DNA from: Ruminococcus sp.
Lineage (GTDB): Bacteria > Bacillota > Clostridia > Oscillospirales > Ruminococcaceae
Direction: 5' to 3'
Length of the DNA: 56,331 bases
Assembly: GCA_015066665.1 (NCBI GenBank)
Contig: SVNX01000015.1
Location: 1 to 56,331 of the forward strand
Part shown: positions 1 through 8,527 of the stretch, piece after piece
Numbering within the stretch: position 1 is the stretch's first letter
Layout of the letters: each line of letters opens with the position of its first letter
Position numbers and translations under genes: made by a program
Notes under the pieces: model-generated
The model's database searches: none
What the model was told of the DNA's origin: nothing
The model's input: the letters and a program-made list of their open reading frames with translations, nothing else

Positions 1-49
1 CGAACGAAGTGAGACAGAGGGGACGGGCTGTTCAGCGGCAGCACCCTCC

Positions 50-90
50 CTCTTTCCCCCTCCCCTTTGGGGAGGGGGTAGGGGGTGGGG
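50..90. repeat. C-rich/G-rich hairpin repeat with G-quadruplex motif
   Basis: A C-rich arm (about 50-65) faces a G-rich arm (69-90). On the plus strand the G runs are 69-72, 74-78, 81-85 and 87-90, separated by one or two bases. This is an ideal four-run G-quadruplex motif and also a foldback hairpin. It looks like an interspersed intergenic repeat, but only one copy is visible here. Confidence 0.55.
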
Positions 91-127
91 CAAAATTAAG
101 CGAAATCATACTTTTTTGACAAGCTGA

Positions 128-160
128 GCCCCTCGGATGAACCGAGGGGCTTTTTCTTCT
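128..160 (+). terminator. Intrinsic terminator for a plus-strand gene left of the window
   Basis: A perfect 9-bp stem (128-136 with 142-150), loop ATGAA, and a T-rich tract at 151-160. The U tract follows the plus strand, so it ends a transcript entering from the left edge. It faces the minus-strand phosphonate operon. Confidence 0.85.
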
Positions 161-221
161 TAATAGACTCCGGAAATTCATAGTACAAGCACATCCAAAA
201 ACAATGTTTTCTACTGGCAAA

Positions 222-464
222 CTACCTATTCATTTTCAGTTCGCCGTTAATTTCGTCAATACGTTTCCGGACAGCTGCCTCTCTTATATTCGTTAAACAT
301 CTTTCGTATCCATTACAGTTTACATCCAAAGGAGACTCTGCAAAAAAATCTCCCGCCAAACTCATAAGAGCCGTTGAACATTCCCTTAATTCTTTTTCTG
401 CGTCAATATAGAAATCATTCTTTTCATTGTCATCAACAATTTCAAAGACTTTTACATAAGTTTT
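222..464 (-). pseudogene. 80-codon in-frame remnant directly after the fusion gene stop
   Basis: The frame of the 465-2219 gene stays open for 80 codons after its TGA, ending at TAG (222-224). The conceptual peptide starts KTYVKVFEIVDD and has no ATG, GTG or TTG start with a ribosome site near its beginning; the first internal ATG is at about residue 33. The stretch is AT-rich, unlike the GC-rich operon upstream. I do not recognise the sequence. It may be the tail of a lost gene, a readthrough extension, or chance. Confidence 0.35.
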
Positions 465-2219
465 TCACTTCCCATCATATACATCCGCAACCGATGCATA
501 GATCGACTGCAGATCGGCCTGCGAAAAGACAATCACGGAATTGGAAAGCCTCTGGGCATTCACCTTCCCTGCAAGCACTGCGGGATCCGCGCCCTGCAGC
601 CACGGCCGTTCCTCTAGCTGCATGCGGCGGTAAATGGCAAAAAGCCTTGCCGATGCCGTCTCCTCCGCCCGACACCCGAGTGCCTGCCGCACCTCTTCAA
701 GCGCAGCCATGCCGTTCTGCTCGACGTACCGCAATCCATGCATCAGGCAGAGCATTACAGCCTGCCCGTGCTGCATGCCGTATTCCGCAGTCAGCACATA
801 GCTCATGGCATGAGCAAATGTGGTGCGTGTCTGCTGAATTGCCCGTCCTGCATCATGTGCGGCAAGCAGCATCCGGTCATACACCGACTGCTCCCCTTCC
901 GCAAACGCCACACAGTCTGCAAGCAGTGCCTGCAGCGACAGCACTGCACACTGTCTGCTCTCCGGTGTGGCATGGCGGGACAGAAGGCTCTCTGTGCTGT
1001 GACAGATGGCATCAAGCAGGGAAACCTTCCGCTGCTGCGGTGACAGCGAGTGCAGAAGCCGGCTGTCAAGGATGCAGTGCTCCGGCAGAAGTGCCGGATG
1101 TTCGAGCGAACACTTCACGCCCCCCTGATAAATCACGGCAAACTGCGTGGCCTCACTGCCAGAACCCGCCGTTGTGGGCACGGCAATGTGAACAAGCTTT
1201 GCCGCATCCTGTGCTTCCAGCAGGCGGTATTTCACGGTCTTTGCCGTATCCATCGCACTGCCGCCGCCGATGGAAACAAGCAGATCCCCACGATGGGCAA
1301 GGAATGCCTCCAGTGTGCGTGCTGTGCTCTCATCGCTCGGATTCTCCTGCACGCTGAAATCGTATCCGGCATCCACGCCAAGAGACGTGAGAAGCTTATG
1401 CACATCGCTCCCCTGCAGATGCCTGCCCATTACAAAAAACGGCCGCTTTGCGCCATACTTTGCAAGCAGCACGGCAATCGCAGAAAGGCTGAAACGAACC
1501 CCCTCATCATAGCGTGCAATCTGCCTGCAAACTGCTGCATAGTCATCCGGCGTGTCAATCTCGCTGATGAAGTAGGGTGCATAGGACAGCGGTTCAATCC
1601 GGTGCGCACCTGTGACGGCATCGAGTGCCTCCTCGGCATAAACGTCCGTCCTGCCCGCCTGCACGAATTCCTGCACCCTTGCAAGCCATGCGGCCATGGT
1701 ACTGCGGGAGAGCTTGTACATCGGCTGTAGTGCAAAGGACTGCGCATCGGACAGCTCGACCGAAACCGCCTGCAGACAGCCGTCTGCAATCCGTCCCTTG
1801 AAGTCCTTCGGCGGCTGCGGGACATCGGGATGAATCAGGCAGAGATCGGCTCGCGCATCGTCAAGCATTGCCTGCACAAGATCCCGACTGAATACAAGAT
1901 CGCCGTGCAGCATCAGCACATCATCGTCAAGAAAAGGACGTGCAAGATGCATCGAATAGATATAATTGGTCGAATCATAGCGGGGATTGGGCACGGACTG
2001 CACAGTGATGCCCGACTGCTTCTGTGCCTCGGCGAGGATATCGGCCTCATAGGCCCCCGTGGTAATGACAGCTTCGGTGATGCCGCATCCGGCTAAAATC
2101 CGCAGCTGTCTGCCGAGGATGGTCTCGCCGCTGCTGAGCTTGAGCAGGCATTTCGGGCATTGCTCCGTAAGCTGTCCCATCCGGCTGCCGCGTCCCGAAT
2201 TAAAGATCAGTGCTTTCAT
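465..2219 (-). CDS. Phosphonate cytidylyltransferase fused to phosphonoacetaldehyde reductase
   Basis: A 584-residue two-domain enzyme. Residues 1 to about 240 are a sugar-nucleotidyltransferase-type (LicC/PntC-like) domain with the nucleotide loop GRGSRMGQLTEQCPKCLLKL. Residues about 245-584 are an iron-containing alcohol dehydrogenase with the NAD(P) loop SIGGGSAMD and metal-site segments DAICHSTES, FAHAMSYV and MQHGQA. Next to PEP mutase and phosphonopyruvate decarboxylase the reductase should reduce phosphonoacetaldehyde to 2-hydroxyethylphosphonate (FomC/PhpC-like), and the first domain should activate it as the CMP ester (PntC or Fom1 N-terminal role). The start overlaps the decarboxylase gene by 20 bases. 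It is the last gene of the operon. Substrates are inferred; the two folds are clear. Confidence 0.8.
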   Translation of the reverse strand: MKALIFNSGRGSRMGQLTEQCPKCLLKLSSGETILGRQLRILAGCGITEAVITTGAYEADILAEAQKQSGITVQSVPNPRYDSTNYIYSMHLARPFLDDDVLMLHGDLVFSRDLVQAMLDDARADLCLIHPDVPQPPKDFKGRIADGCLQAVSVELSDAQSFALQPMYKLSRSTMAAWLARVQEFVQAGRTDVYAEEALDAVTGAHRIEPLSYAPYFISEIDTPDDYAAVCRQIARYDEGVRFSLSAIAVLLAKYGAKRPFFVMGRHLQGSDVHKLLTSLGVDAGYDFSVQENPSDESTARTLEAFLAHRGDLLVSIGGGSAMDTAKTVKYRLLEAQDAAKLVHIAVPTTAGSGSEATQFAVIYQGGVKCSLEHPALLPEHCILDSRLLHSLSPQQRKVSLLDAICHSTESLLSRHATPESRQCAVLSLQALLADCVAFAEGEQSVYDRMLLAAHDAGRAIQQTRTTFAHAMSYVLTAEYGMQHGQAVMLCLMHGLRYVEQNGMAALEEVRQALGCRAEETASARLFAIYRRMQLEERPWLQGADPAVLAGKVNAQRLSNSVIVFSQADLQSIYASVADVYDGK

Positions 2220-3321
2220 TGCGTATCGTCTCCATCAGCAGTTGCTTATTTTCGGCGGGTGTGGTCTGCGGGCGGCCAAGATCCTTGCGGGAGCCCTGCT
2301 GCACATAGATGACAAGTGCCGATTTCGGCTGCATACGAAGTGCCGCCATACTCTCTGCGATCTCCGCTTCCGTTTTGGCAGTATGCACATGTGCAAAGCC
2401 GCAGCCGCGGAGAATCGCCGCCATATCGATCCAGAAACCGACCGTGGCCTGTCCGCCGACGGATTCGTGGGCACCGTTGTTGATAATGATGCAGCGGTAA
2501 TTGTCGCCCATGTGAGCGGCATTCACGGCCGCCGCTCCCATATGCATCAGGAAGGCCCCGTCACCATCGATGCACCAGACGCATCGGTCTGTGAACAGGC
2601 TGAGTCCGAGCGCAATCGAAGAGCTGTGTCCCATGGAACCGACCGTAAGAAAGTCGTGCCCATGCCCCGCACCGGTGCGTGCACGCAGCTCATACAGCTC
2701 CCGTGAGGTTTTGCCCGTTGTCGTCACGACGATGTCCCGCTCCCCCATCTGCTCTGTGATGAGCGTAAGTGCCTGCTCACGGGTCAGCGGAAACGGCTTT
2801 GCTGCATCCGGATAGGGACAGCGGCTGAATGTGCCTTTTTTCACGATCAGTGCGCAGGGGCGGCTCTGTTCCTTCATATAGCGTGCGCAGGCCCGCACCT
2901 GTTCCCGGTAATCATCCGACAGGATCTCCGTACGGATGCCCATCGTTTCGAGCAGTGCGGGTGTAAGGGCACCCTGCTTTTTGTGCTGCGGTTCATCCGG
3001 TACACCCGGCTCGCCCCGCCATCCGATCAGAAGGAGCATGGGAATTCCGTACACAGCCTCATCCGCAAGCGACAGCAGCGGATTGACCGCATTGCCGATG
3101 CCCGAATTCTGCATATACACGACCGCTGCCCTGCCCGTTGCGAGATGGTATCCCGCTGCAATTCCGACCGCATTGCCCTCATTGGCGGCGGTCACAGTAC
3201 GGCCTCGGGCATTTTCCTGCACACAGGCGCAGAAATCCTGCAGCAGCGAATCGGGCACGCCCGTGAAGAAGTCCAGTTCATTTGCCCGCAGGCACGCAAG
3301 AAATGCATTTGTATCAATCAT
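2200..3321 (-). CDS. ppd: Phosphonopyruvate decarboxylase
   Basis: 373 residues, full length for the family. This thiamine-diphosphate enzyme converts phosphonopyruvate to phosphonoacetaldehyde, the irreversible step that pulls the PEP mutase equilibrium. Visible are the catalytic-Glu region AANEGNAVG, the family stretch GVPDEPQHKKQG, and the ThDP/Mg motif beginning GDGAF and ending near NN. ATG at 3321 directly abuts the PEP mutase stop (TAA 3322-3324), so the two are translationally coupled. Cytosolic. The combination of motifs and neighbours makes this assignment strong. Confidence 0.92.
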   Translation of the reverse strand: MIDTNAFLACLRANELDFFTGVPDSLLQDFCACVQENARGRTVTAANEGNAVGIAAGYHLATGRAAVVYMQNSGIGNAVNPLLSLADEAVYGIPMLLLIGWRGEPGVPDEPQHKKQGALTPALLETMGIRTEILSDDYREQVRACARYMKEQSRPCALIVKKGTFSRCPYPDAAKPFPLTREQALTLITEQMGERDIVVTTTGKTSRELYELRARTGAGHGHDFLTVGSMGHSSSIALGLSLFTDRCVWCIDGDGAFLMHMGAAAVNAAHMGDNYRCIIINNGAHESVGGQATVGFWIDMAAILRGCGFAHVHTAKTEAEIAESMAALRMQPKSALVIYVQQGSRKDLGRPQTTPAENKQLLMETIRNESTDL

Positions 3322-4218
3322 TTACTCACCATCAATCCATGATAGAATCGTTTTCACATCCGTACAGTACCGGCTGTCGGCCTCCGCTGCCCTTCCCTCC
3401 CGCAGAATGGACTGCGCTGTGCACAGCATCGCCTTGTGGGCACTGCGCATGAGGTGGTTGGCGTAGATGATGATGTCCGCACCCTTTTCGTGCAGGACAT
3501 CCGCAGTAAAGCCGGAATAGGCTGTGGGAATCATCACGAGCGGCACATCCGGATGCTGCTGCCGGAACGCCCCTGCAAATGCAAACACATCGGCCGCATC
3601 GGGACGGATACTGTGGATGACGATGCCGTCGGCACCGGCTTTGCAGTAGATCGCCGCACGCTGGAGTGCTTCCTCCACCGATTCGCCCGCAATGAGGCTT
3701 TCAATCCGTGCGATCACCATGAAATCCGCATCCTTCAGGATCTCCTTGGCGAGACGGATTTTTTCAGCAAATACGGCCGCATCTTCCATCAGCTGGGTCT
3801 TCTCCGTGCCGTAGAGAGAATTACGCTTCACGCCCGTTTTATCCTCAATGACAGCCGCTGATGCACCGCAGTCCGCCAGTGCTGCCGCAAATTCGCTGAA
3901 CTGTGCTGCCGTTCCGCCCGTGTCGCAGTCGACAAGTAGGGGCTTGTGACTGATGTGTCGGATCTCCCGCACAGTCTCAAGCTTGGCCGCCATGCCGATC
4001 TGTCCGGTATCGGGCTGCCCCTTGAAGGCGGCATGGCACAGCCCGCTCAGCCAGAGCGCATCGAACGCTATGCATATGCCCTCGGGTGACTCGTATGCGG
4101 CACGCTCGGCAATCAGAGCCTCAAGGCCGTTGACGGTTTCTATCACACGCAGATAGGGCTTTTCCCGCAGCAGGCGTCTCAGTGCGCCCATTCTTTGGTT
4201 TGTTGCTGTTTCACTCAT
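3322..4218 (-). CDS. pepM: Phosphoenolpyruvate phosphomutase (PEP mutase)
   Basis: 298 residues of the isocitrate-lyase superfamily. It carries the PEP-mutase signature EDKTGVKRNS at residues 125-134 (EDKxxxKxNS) and the metal-site segment LLVDCDTGG at about residues 94-102. PEP mutase forms the C-P bond by rearranging PEP to phosphonopyruvate, the entry step of nearly all phosphonate biosynthesis. The start at 4218 has a GAGGA ribosome site; the upstream gene ends 6 bases away. The EDK signature separates it from isocitrate lyase and methylisocitrate lyase relatives. Confidence 0.95.
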   Translation of the reverse strand: MSETATNQRMGALRRLLREKPYLRVIETVNGLEALIAERAAYESPEGICIAFDALWLSGLCHAAFKGQPDTGQIGMAAKLETVREIRHISHKPLLVDCDTGGTAAQFSEFAAALADCGASAAVIEDKTGVKRNSLYGTEKTQLMEDAAVFAEKIRLAKEILKDADFMVIARIESLIAGESVEEALQRAAIYCKAGADGIVIHSIRPDAADVFAFAGAFRQQHPDVPLVMIPTAYSGFTADVLHEKGADIIIYANHLMRSAHKAMLCTAQSILREGRAAEADSRYCTDVKTILSWIDGE

Positions 4219-4224
4219 GCTGCA

Positions 4225-4866
4225 TCAGTCCTCGTTTCTGCTGTGTGCCGTCAGACAGCGCTTGGTCAGTGTCAGGAGGGTACCGGCGGACACCCTGATG
4301 GTTTCTGAGAGCGTCACCGCTTCCATATAGCGATGATAGCCGGGCGAGGGCTTGCGCCGGAGCTTCCCTTCCTGCCAGAAATACGGCGTCAGGAGCGCAT
4401 CCATCTCACGGATGTCATAACGCCAGTAGGGCTTGTCCATCTGCACCGCACCCGAAAGCGCCAGAATCCGTGCGGTGAAGGACATGCAGTTGTGCGTTTT
4501 TTCAATCCGGAAGCCATGCACGACCGGCATGGTGACCATGGAAAACAGATTGAACATCTGTGCTTCGTCCGTTTCACAGTCATGGATGAACCGCAGAATG
4601 CGTGCATAAGCGGCCTCGGAAACGGGCAGGGCAAAGACCTTCATCTGCACCGAGCTGTGCGCTCCGAACGCATAATAATCACGGTACTCATGCATAAATC
4701 CTGCATCAAGCGGCAGAGAATGCCGGCGGCGGGAATAAGTCACAAAATCCGTAAGCGAAGCATCCAGACTGACGGCAATATGGGTGTAGGGATAGTCTGA
4801 AAAACGCCGCACACACTGTCCGAGTCCCGTGTGTGCCGCCACCAGACAAATATAGATCCGCTTCAT
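4225..4866 (-). CDS. Permuted papain-like (LRAT/YiiX/NlpC-type) protein
   Basis: 213 residues, no clear signal peptide. A His early in the chain (H29, in YTHIAVSLD) and a Cys late (C127, in THNCMSFTARIL) are arranged as in circularly permuted papain-fold enzymes such as LRAT and YaeF/YiiX, where the Cys starts a helix. Members act on lipid or peptide acyl/amide bonds. Its ATG overlaps the stop of the phosphatidyltransferase gene (ATGA, 4863-4866). Placed between lipid-headgroup and phosphonate genes, it could trim or acylate the lipid. The family call is moderate; the substrate is unknown. Confidence 0.55.
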   Translation of the reverse strand: MKRIYICLVAAHTGLGQCVRRFSDYPYTHIAVSLDASLTDFVTYSRRRHSLPLDAGFMHEYRDYYAFGAHSSVQMKVFALPVSEAAYARILRFIHDCETDEAQMFNLFSMVTMPVVHGFRIEKTHNCMSFTARILALSGAVQMDKPYWRYDIREMDALLTPYFWQEGKLRRKPSPGYHRYMEAVTLSETIRVSAGTLLTLTKRCLTAHSRNED

Positions 4867-5528
4867 CGTTCCGACTCCTTCAGACGGCAGAACAGCTGGA
4901 TCTGCAGGCGGAACATCTCATAATACATCGGGACAAGACCAATGACCAGAATCAGATCGGCGATCATGATATCAAGGCCGAGCACGCTGAACAGCGATCT
5001 GCCGCCGAGCACCATGCTCAGCACCGCCACAGCCGCATAGGTCAGATGGGCTTCGATGGGGCCAAGGCGAGGAAAGCGGAATTCGTTGAAATAGATGATG
5101 TAGTTCATCGCTGTCACGTTGACAATGCCGTACACGGGTGCGGCAAAGGCCATGATTTCCATATTGGCATAGGGAGACAGGCCGAGTGCAAGCAGGAGGA
5201 AGGTCGAGAACATCACATCGGTGATGAGATCGAAATAGGCACCCGCCTTGGAGGAAAGCTGACGGTTCCGTGCGATGTAGCCATCGAGGTCATCCGCCAC
5301 AAGATGCACCGCCAGACCTGCAATCGTCCCCGCAAAGAAATATGGTGAAAGATGGGTCAGCAGTGTGCAGAGAATCGCAAACACACCGCCCAGTGCGCCG
5401 ATCAGCGTCATCTGATTGGGCGTCATCCAGGCGGGGATGTGCTTGCCGACATGCTTGTACAGAAACTGCTGGAAGCCGGTTTCCAGACGGCTCGGAATGA
5501 TTTTTTTCACAGGGTTATTCTGTGCCAT
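4863..5528 (-). CDS. CDP-alcohol phosphatidyltransferase family membrane enzyme
   Basis: 221 residues, several membrane helices. The full family motif is present: D79, D82-G83, A86-R87, G96, D100, D104 (core DDLDGYIAR). This family joins a CMP-activated headgroup to a lipid alcohol, or an alcohol to CDP-diacylglycerol. Beside a phosphonate cytidylyltransferase, the likely reaction is CMP-hydroxyalkylphosphonate plus diacylglycerol giving a phosphonolipid. I chose ATG 5528, which has AAAGGA seven bases upstream, over an in-frame ATG ten codons earlier. It lies 19 bases from the radical SAM gene stop. Confidence 0.85.
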   Translation of the reverse strand: MAQNNPVKKIIPSRLETGFQQFLYKHVGKHIPAWMTPNQMTLIGALGGVFAILCTLLTHLSPYFFAGTIAGLAVHLVADDLDGYIARNRQLSSKAGAYFDLITDVMFSTFLLLALGLSPYANMEIMAFAAPVYGIVNVTAMNYIIYFNEFRFPRLGPIEAHLTYAAVAVLSMVLGGRSLFSVLGLDIMIADLILVIGLVPMYYEMFRLQIQLFCRLKESER

Positions 5529-5547
5529 ACACTTTTCCTTTCTTTGC

Positions 5548-6888
5548 CTATCCGCCAAATCGGAAGAGATTGCGCAGGAACGATTTCACATAATAGCCGT
5601 AATCGATGAAATCGTAGATTCCGTCACGCTTGCCCTTCAAAAAGAGCCGGATCAGCAGAATATGATAATGGAAATAATACCGTCTGACGCTGAGTTTTTC
5701 CGGTTTGGCCACAACATGGAGATAATCCCATGCTTCTGGATTTTCCGTAATGAGGCGGTCCTTGTACGTCTCCATCAGCTCGGAGGCCATCTCCGGCGTG
5801 AAAATGGAAATGGCGGTATGCTTCAGCTCGTGGCGAACGATCCACCGGTAGAGATTTCTGAAATCCTTTGCTGTGAAATCAAGCCCCACAATGAACATGC
5901 CCATAATGTGGATGCCGGCGGCATTCAGGATTTCCACCGCACGGATGTTGCTGTCGAGGTCACAGCATTTGTTGTAATCCTTCAGAAAGCCGTCATTGAT
6001 TGCCTCAAGTCCCACCAGAATATAGTAAAAGCCGATTTCCTTCAGCGCCGTCATCAGATCGGGATGTGCGGCAATGAAATCCGCTCTGCCGTAGCAGACA
6101 TATTTCTTCCGGATGCCCCTCTCCTTCACAAGCTGGATGAACCGCTCCACACGTCCGGTGTCAATCAGGAAATCATCATCAATGAAGTAGATGTTTTCGC
6201 ACTCGAGCGATGCGATTTCATCCACCACATCCTCAATCGGACGGGCGGAATACACCCCGCAGTTCAGGCGGTTCCGGTAGCAGAACCGACAGCGGAACGG
6301 ACAGCAGTACGCCGTCCGCACATGTGCACAGGGCAGAAGCTCCAGATAACGGTAGCGATCGGTGTGGGCAAGGAAATAGCTGCGGTCGGCACGGGGCAGA
6401 CGCTTAATGTCAAAGGCCACGGACGGGGTGTCGTGCCATACATCCCCTTCACGGTAGCAGATGCCGTCGAGGGATGCGGGGGCACTGCCGTCAAGAAGTG
6501 CCGGAATGTAGAAAATATCGAATGTTTTGAGGATGTAATCAGCATCGCTGTCATAGAATCTTGCATAGTTATGCTGGGCATGCAGTCCGCCGATGAACAC
6601 AGTGCTGCCGCAGAGCTTCTTCGCTGCCTTGCAGTACTCCTTCATGAAATTCTCCTGACGGGTACGGCCGCAGATATAGACATAGGCCGGACGGAATGCC
6701 TTGAGCTTTTCCGTGAGCGGTTCTTTCTCCACCTGACCGTCCCAGATATCGGGCTCATAGCCATGTGCAAGAAGCATTGTCCAGATGTATTCCAGCTCGA
6801 GCGGCTCGTTGTCAATGACGCCGGCAAAATTATATTTGGTTCGTGAGATTTCGGGGTGAACCAGCAAAAAACGCTTACGATTCTGCAT
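5548..6888 (-). CDS. B12-binding-type radical SAM protein
   Basis: 446 residues. Residues 1 to about 130 form a Rossmann-like B12-binding-type domain without the DxHxxG motif. The radical SAM cluster is C196, C200, C203 (CPFRCRFC), followed by a TIM-barrel core and an Arg/Tyr-rich C-terminus. Class B enzymes of this layout C-methylate unactivated carbons; Fom3 of fosfomycin synthesis methylates CMP-HEP, the intermediate predicted here. The gene overlaps the AMP-ligase gene by 14 bases. A role in methylating CMP-HEP or the lipid is inference; other class B reactions remain possible. Confidence 0.8.
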   Translation of the reverse strand: MQNRKRFLLVHPEISRTKYNFAGVIDNEPLELEYIWTMLLAHGYEPDIWDGQVEKEPLTEKLKAFRPAYVYICGRTRQENFMKEYCKAAKKLCGSTVFIGGLHAQHNYARFYDSDADYILKTFDIFYIPALLDGSAPASLDGICYREGDVWHDTPSVAFDIKRLPRADRSYFLAHTDRYRYLELLPCAHVRTAYCCPFRCRFCYRNRLNCGVYSARPIEDVVDEIASLECENIYFIDDDFLIDTGRVERFIQLVKERGIRKKYVCYGRADFIAAHPDLMTALKEIGFYYILVGLEAINDGFLKDYNKCCDLDSNIRAVEILNAAGIHIMGMFIVGLDFTAKDFRNLYRWIVRHELKHTAISIFTPEMASELMETYKDRLITENPEAWDYLHVVAKPEKLSVRRYYFHYHILLIRLFLKGKRDGIYDFIDYGYYVKSFLRNLFRFGG

Positions 6889-8527
6889 GCTCGCATGCGC
6901 CTCCTTTCATCAGTTCTGTATAGGCGATCTTGCCGACCAGTGTCCGCGGCAGTGCGGGCAGGAAGTCGATGCCCCTCGGCAGTGCATAGCGGGCGATCTT
7001 CTTTTGCAGCATCTCCATGATTTCCGCTGCAATGCGTTCCGCATCGGCGGACGGATCGGCCAGCACCGCATAGGCACGCACACGCTGCCCCATGATCTCA
7101 TCGGGGATACCTACCACCGCACAGGCGGAGACTTCGGGATGGGTGCTGATGATTTCCTCGAGCATCTGCGGGTAGATGTTATAGCCGCCCGAGACGATCA
7201 TCCGCTTGCGGCGCTGGCGGAAATAGACATAGCCCTCCTCATCCATATAGCCAAGATCGCCCGTATGCAGCCAGACATGGCCATCGCTGCTGACGAGCGT
7301 GCGGGCGGTTTCCTCAGGTTCCTTCAGATAGCCCAGCATCACAGACGGTCCCCGCAGGACGATCTCACCGGTCTCCCCTGTTTTCATGGGAGCACCGGTT
7401 TCGGGATCAAGAATCCGGTAGATCGTATCCGGATACGGCAGCCCGATGCTCTCGGGCTTTGCGGGCGGCTCGGGGGACAGACAGCTGCCGGTGACGCATT
7501 CCGTCAGGCCATAGCCCTCACGCACACAGGCGTTGCAGCCGTGTGCGGCAAGCAGGCGGTTCAGCTTCTCCTTTGTGGAAACGGACAGACTGTCACCGCC
7601 GGAAATGATGCAGCGCAGATAGGAAAGATCTCGTCCGGCAAACGCATCACTGCGGATCATATTCTCGTAAATGGCGGGAACGCCGGCAATCACATTGGGT
7701 TTGTACCGGAAGAGCAGCTTGTGATATTCCGCTGCCTTGAACTGCGGGAGAATGACGGCTGTTCCGCCGAAATTCAGCACGGTATGAATGCATATGCCCA
7801 GTCCGAAGCCATGGAATATGGGCATGACGGATAGCACCCTGTCCCCTCTTTGCAGGCAGCCGCAGCTTTCGATGCTCTGCAAAGCAACGGCATTGAAATT
7901 CCGGTTTGAAAGCATGATACCCTTGGGACGGCCGGTCGTACCGCCGCTGTAGAGAATGGCGGCACAGTCATCCGCCTGTGCACCGCAGTCATCCGGCACA
8001 GGACTGCCCTTTGCCATCAGATCGTGCCAGTGCAGCATCTCCGCAGGCAGAGTTGTTTTCGTGCGCTGCGTCAGATGGCAGCCGAGCTTCACATGCAGCG
8101 GCATGAAGGAATCAACCGATACATAGACCACATGCCGGACGGGTGTCTCCATCCGGATCCGCTCGATCTTCTCCGCCGTTCTGTCGAGGGCAATGAGCAT
8201 GCAGCTCTCCGACAGTGTCAGTGCGTACCGGATTTCCTCCTCAGCCGAAAGCGGATGAATCATATTGGCAACCGCACCAATGCAGTTGATTGCATAGAAG
8301 GCAATCACTGCCTGCGGGATATTCGGCAGGCAGAGAGAGACCGCATCGCCCTTCTTCACACCCATCGCCCGCAGTGCACCGGCACAGCGGCCGATCTCAT
8401 CAAGGAGACGGCGGTAGGTGATCTTCTTCCCGAAGTATTCAAGTGCGCAGGCATCGGCATACTGCGCCGCATTTTTCCTTACAAAGGCATACATCGAGCC
8501 GTCGGGATAGTCAAGATGTTGTCTCAT
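6875..8527 (-). CDS. AMP-dependent acyl-CoA synthetase / acyl ligase
   Basis: 550 residues from ATG 8527. The AMP-binding P-loop YSGGTTGRPKG is at about residues 193-203, then EGYGLTE, the hinge-region YMDEEGYVYF, and the C-terminal catalytic Lys in LVGKIAY. It activates a carboxylic acid, usually a fatty acid, as acyl-AMP and then acyl-CoA. The reading frame is open further upstream, but ATG 8527 starts inside the acyltransferase gene end (17-base overlap), as elsewhere in this operon. With the adjacent PlsC-like enzyme it could supply acyl chains for the predicted phosphonolipid. The acid is unknown. Confidence 0.85.
   Translation of the reverse strand: MRQHLDYPDGSMYAFVRKNAAQYADACALEYFGKKITYRRLLDEIGRCAGALRAMGVKKGDAVSLCLPNIPQAVIAFYAINCIGAVANMIHPLSAEEEIRYALTLSESCMLIALDRTAEKIERIRMETPVRHVVYVSVDSFMPLHVKLGCHLTQRTKTTLPAEMLHWHDLMAKGSPVPDDCGAQADDCAAILYSGGTTGRPKGIMLSNRNFNAVALQSIESCGCLQRGDRVLSVMPIFHGFGLGICIHTVLNFGGTAVILPQFKAAEYHKLLFRYKPNVIAGVPAIYENMIRSDAFAGRDLSYLRCIISGGDSLSVSTKEKLNRLLAAHGCNACVREGYGLTECVTGSCLSPEPPAKPESIGLPYPDTIYRILDPETGAPMKTGETGEIVLRGPSVMLGYLKEPEETARTLVSSDGHVWLHTGDLGYMDEEGYVYFRQRRKRMIVSGGYNIYPQMLEEIISTHPEVSACAVVGIPDEIMGQRVRAYAVLADPSADAERIAAEIMEMLQKKIARYALPRGIDFLPALPRTLVGKIAYTELMKGGACEHAES

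Noticed and set aside
374..1357. Plus-strand open frame of 327 codons opposite the phosphonate fusion gene
   Set aside because: Arg/Pro/His/Ser-rich translation with no family motifs, no ribosome site, and wholly antisense to a gene with clear motifs.
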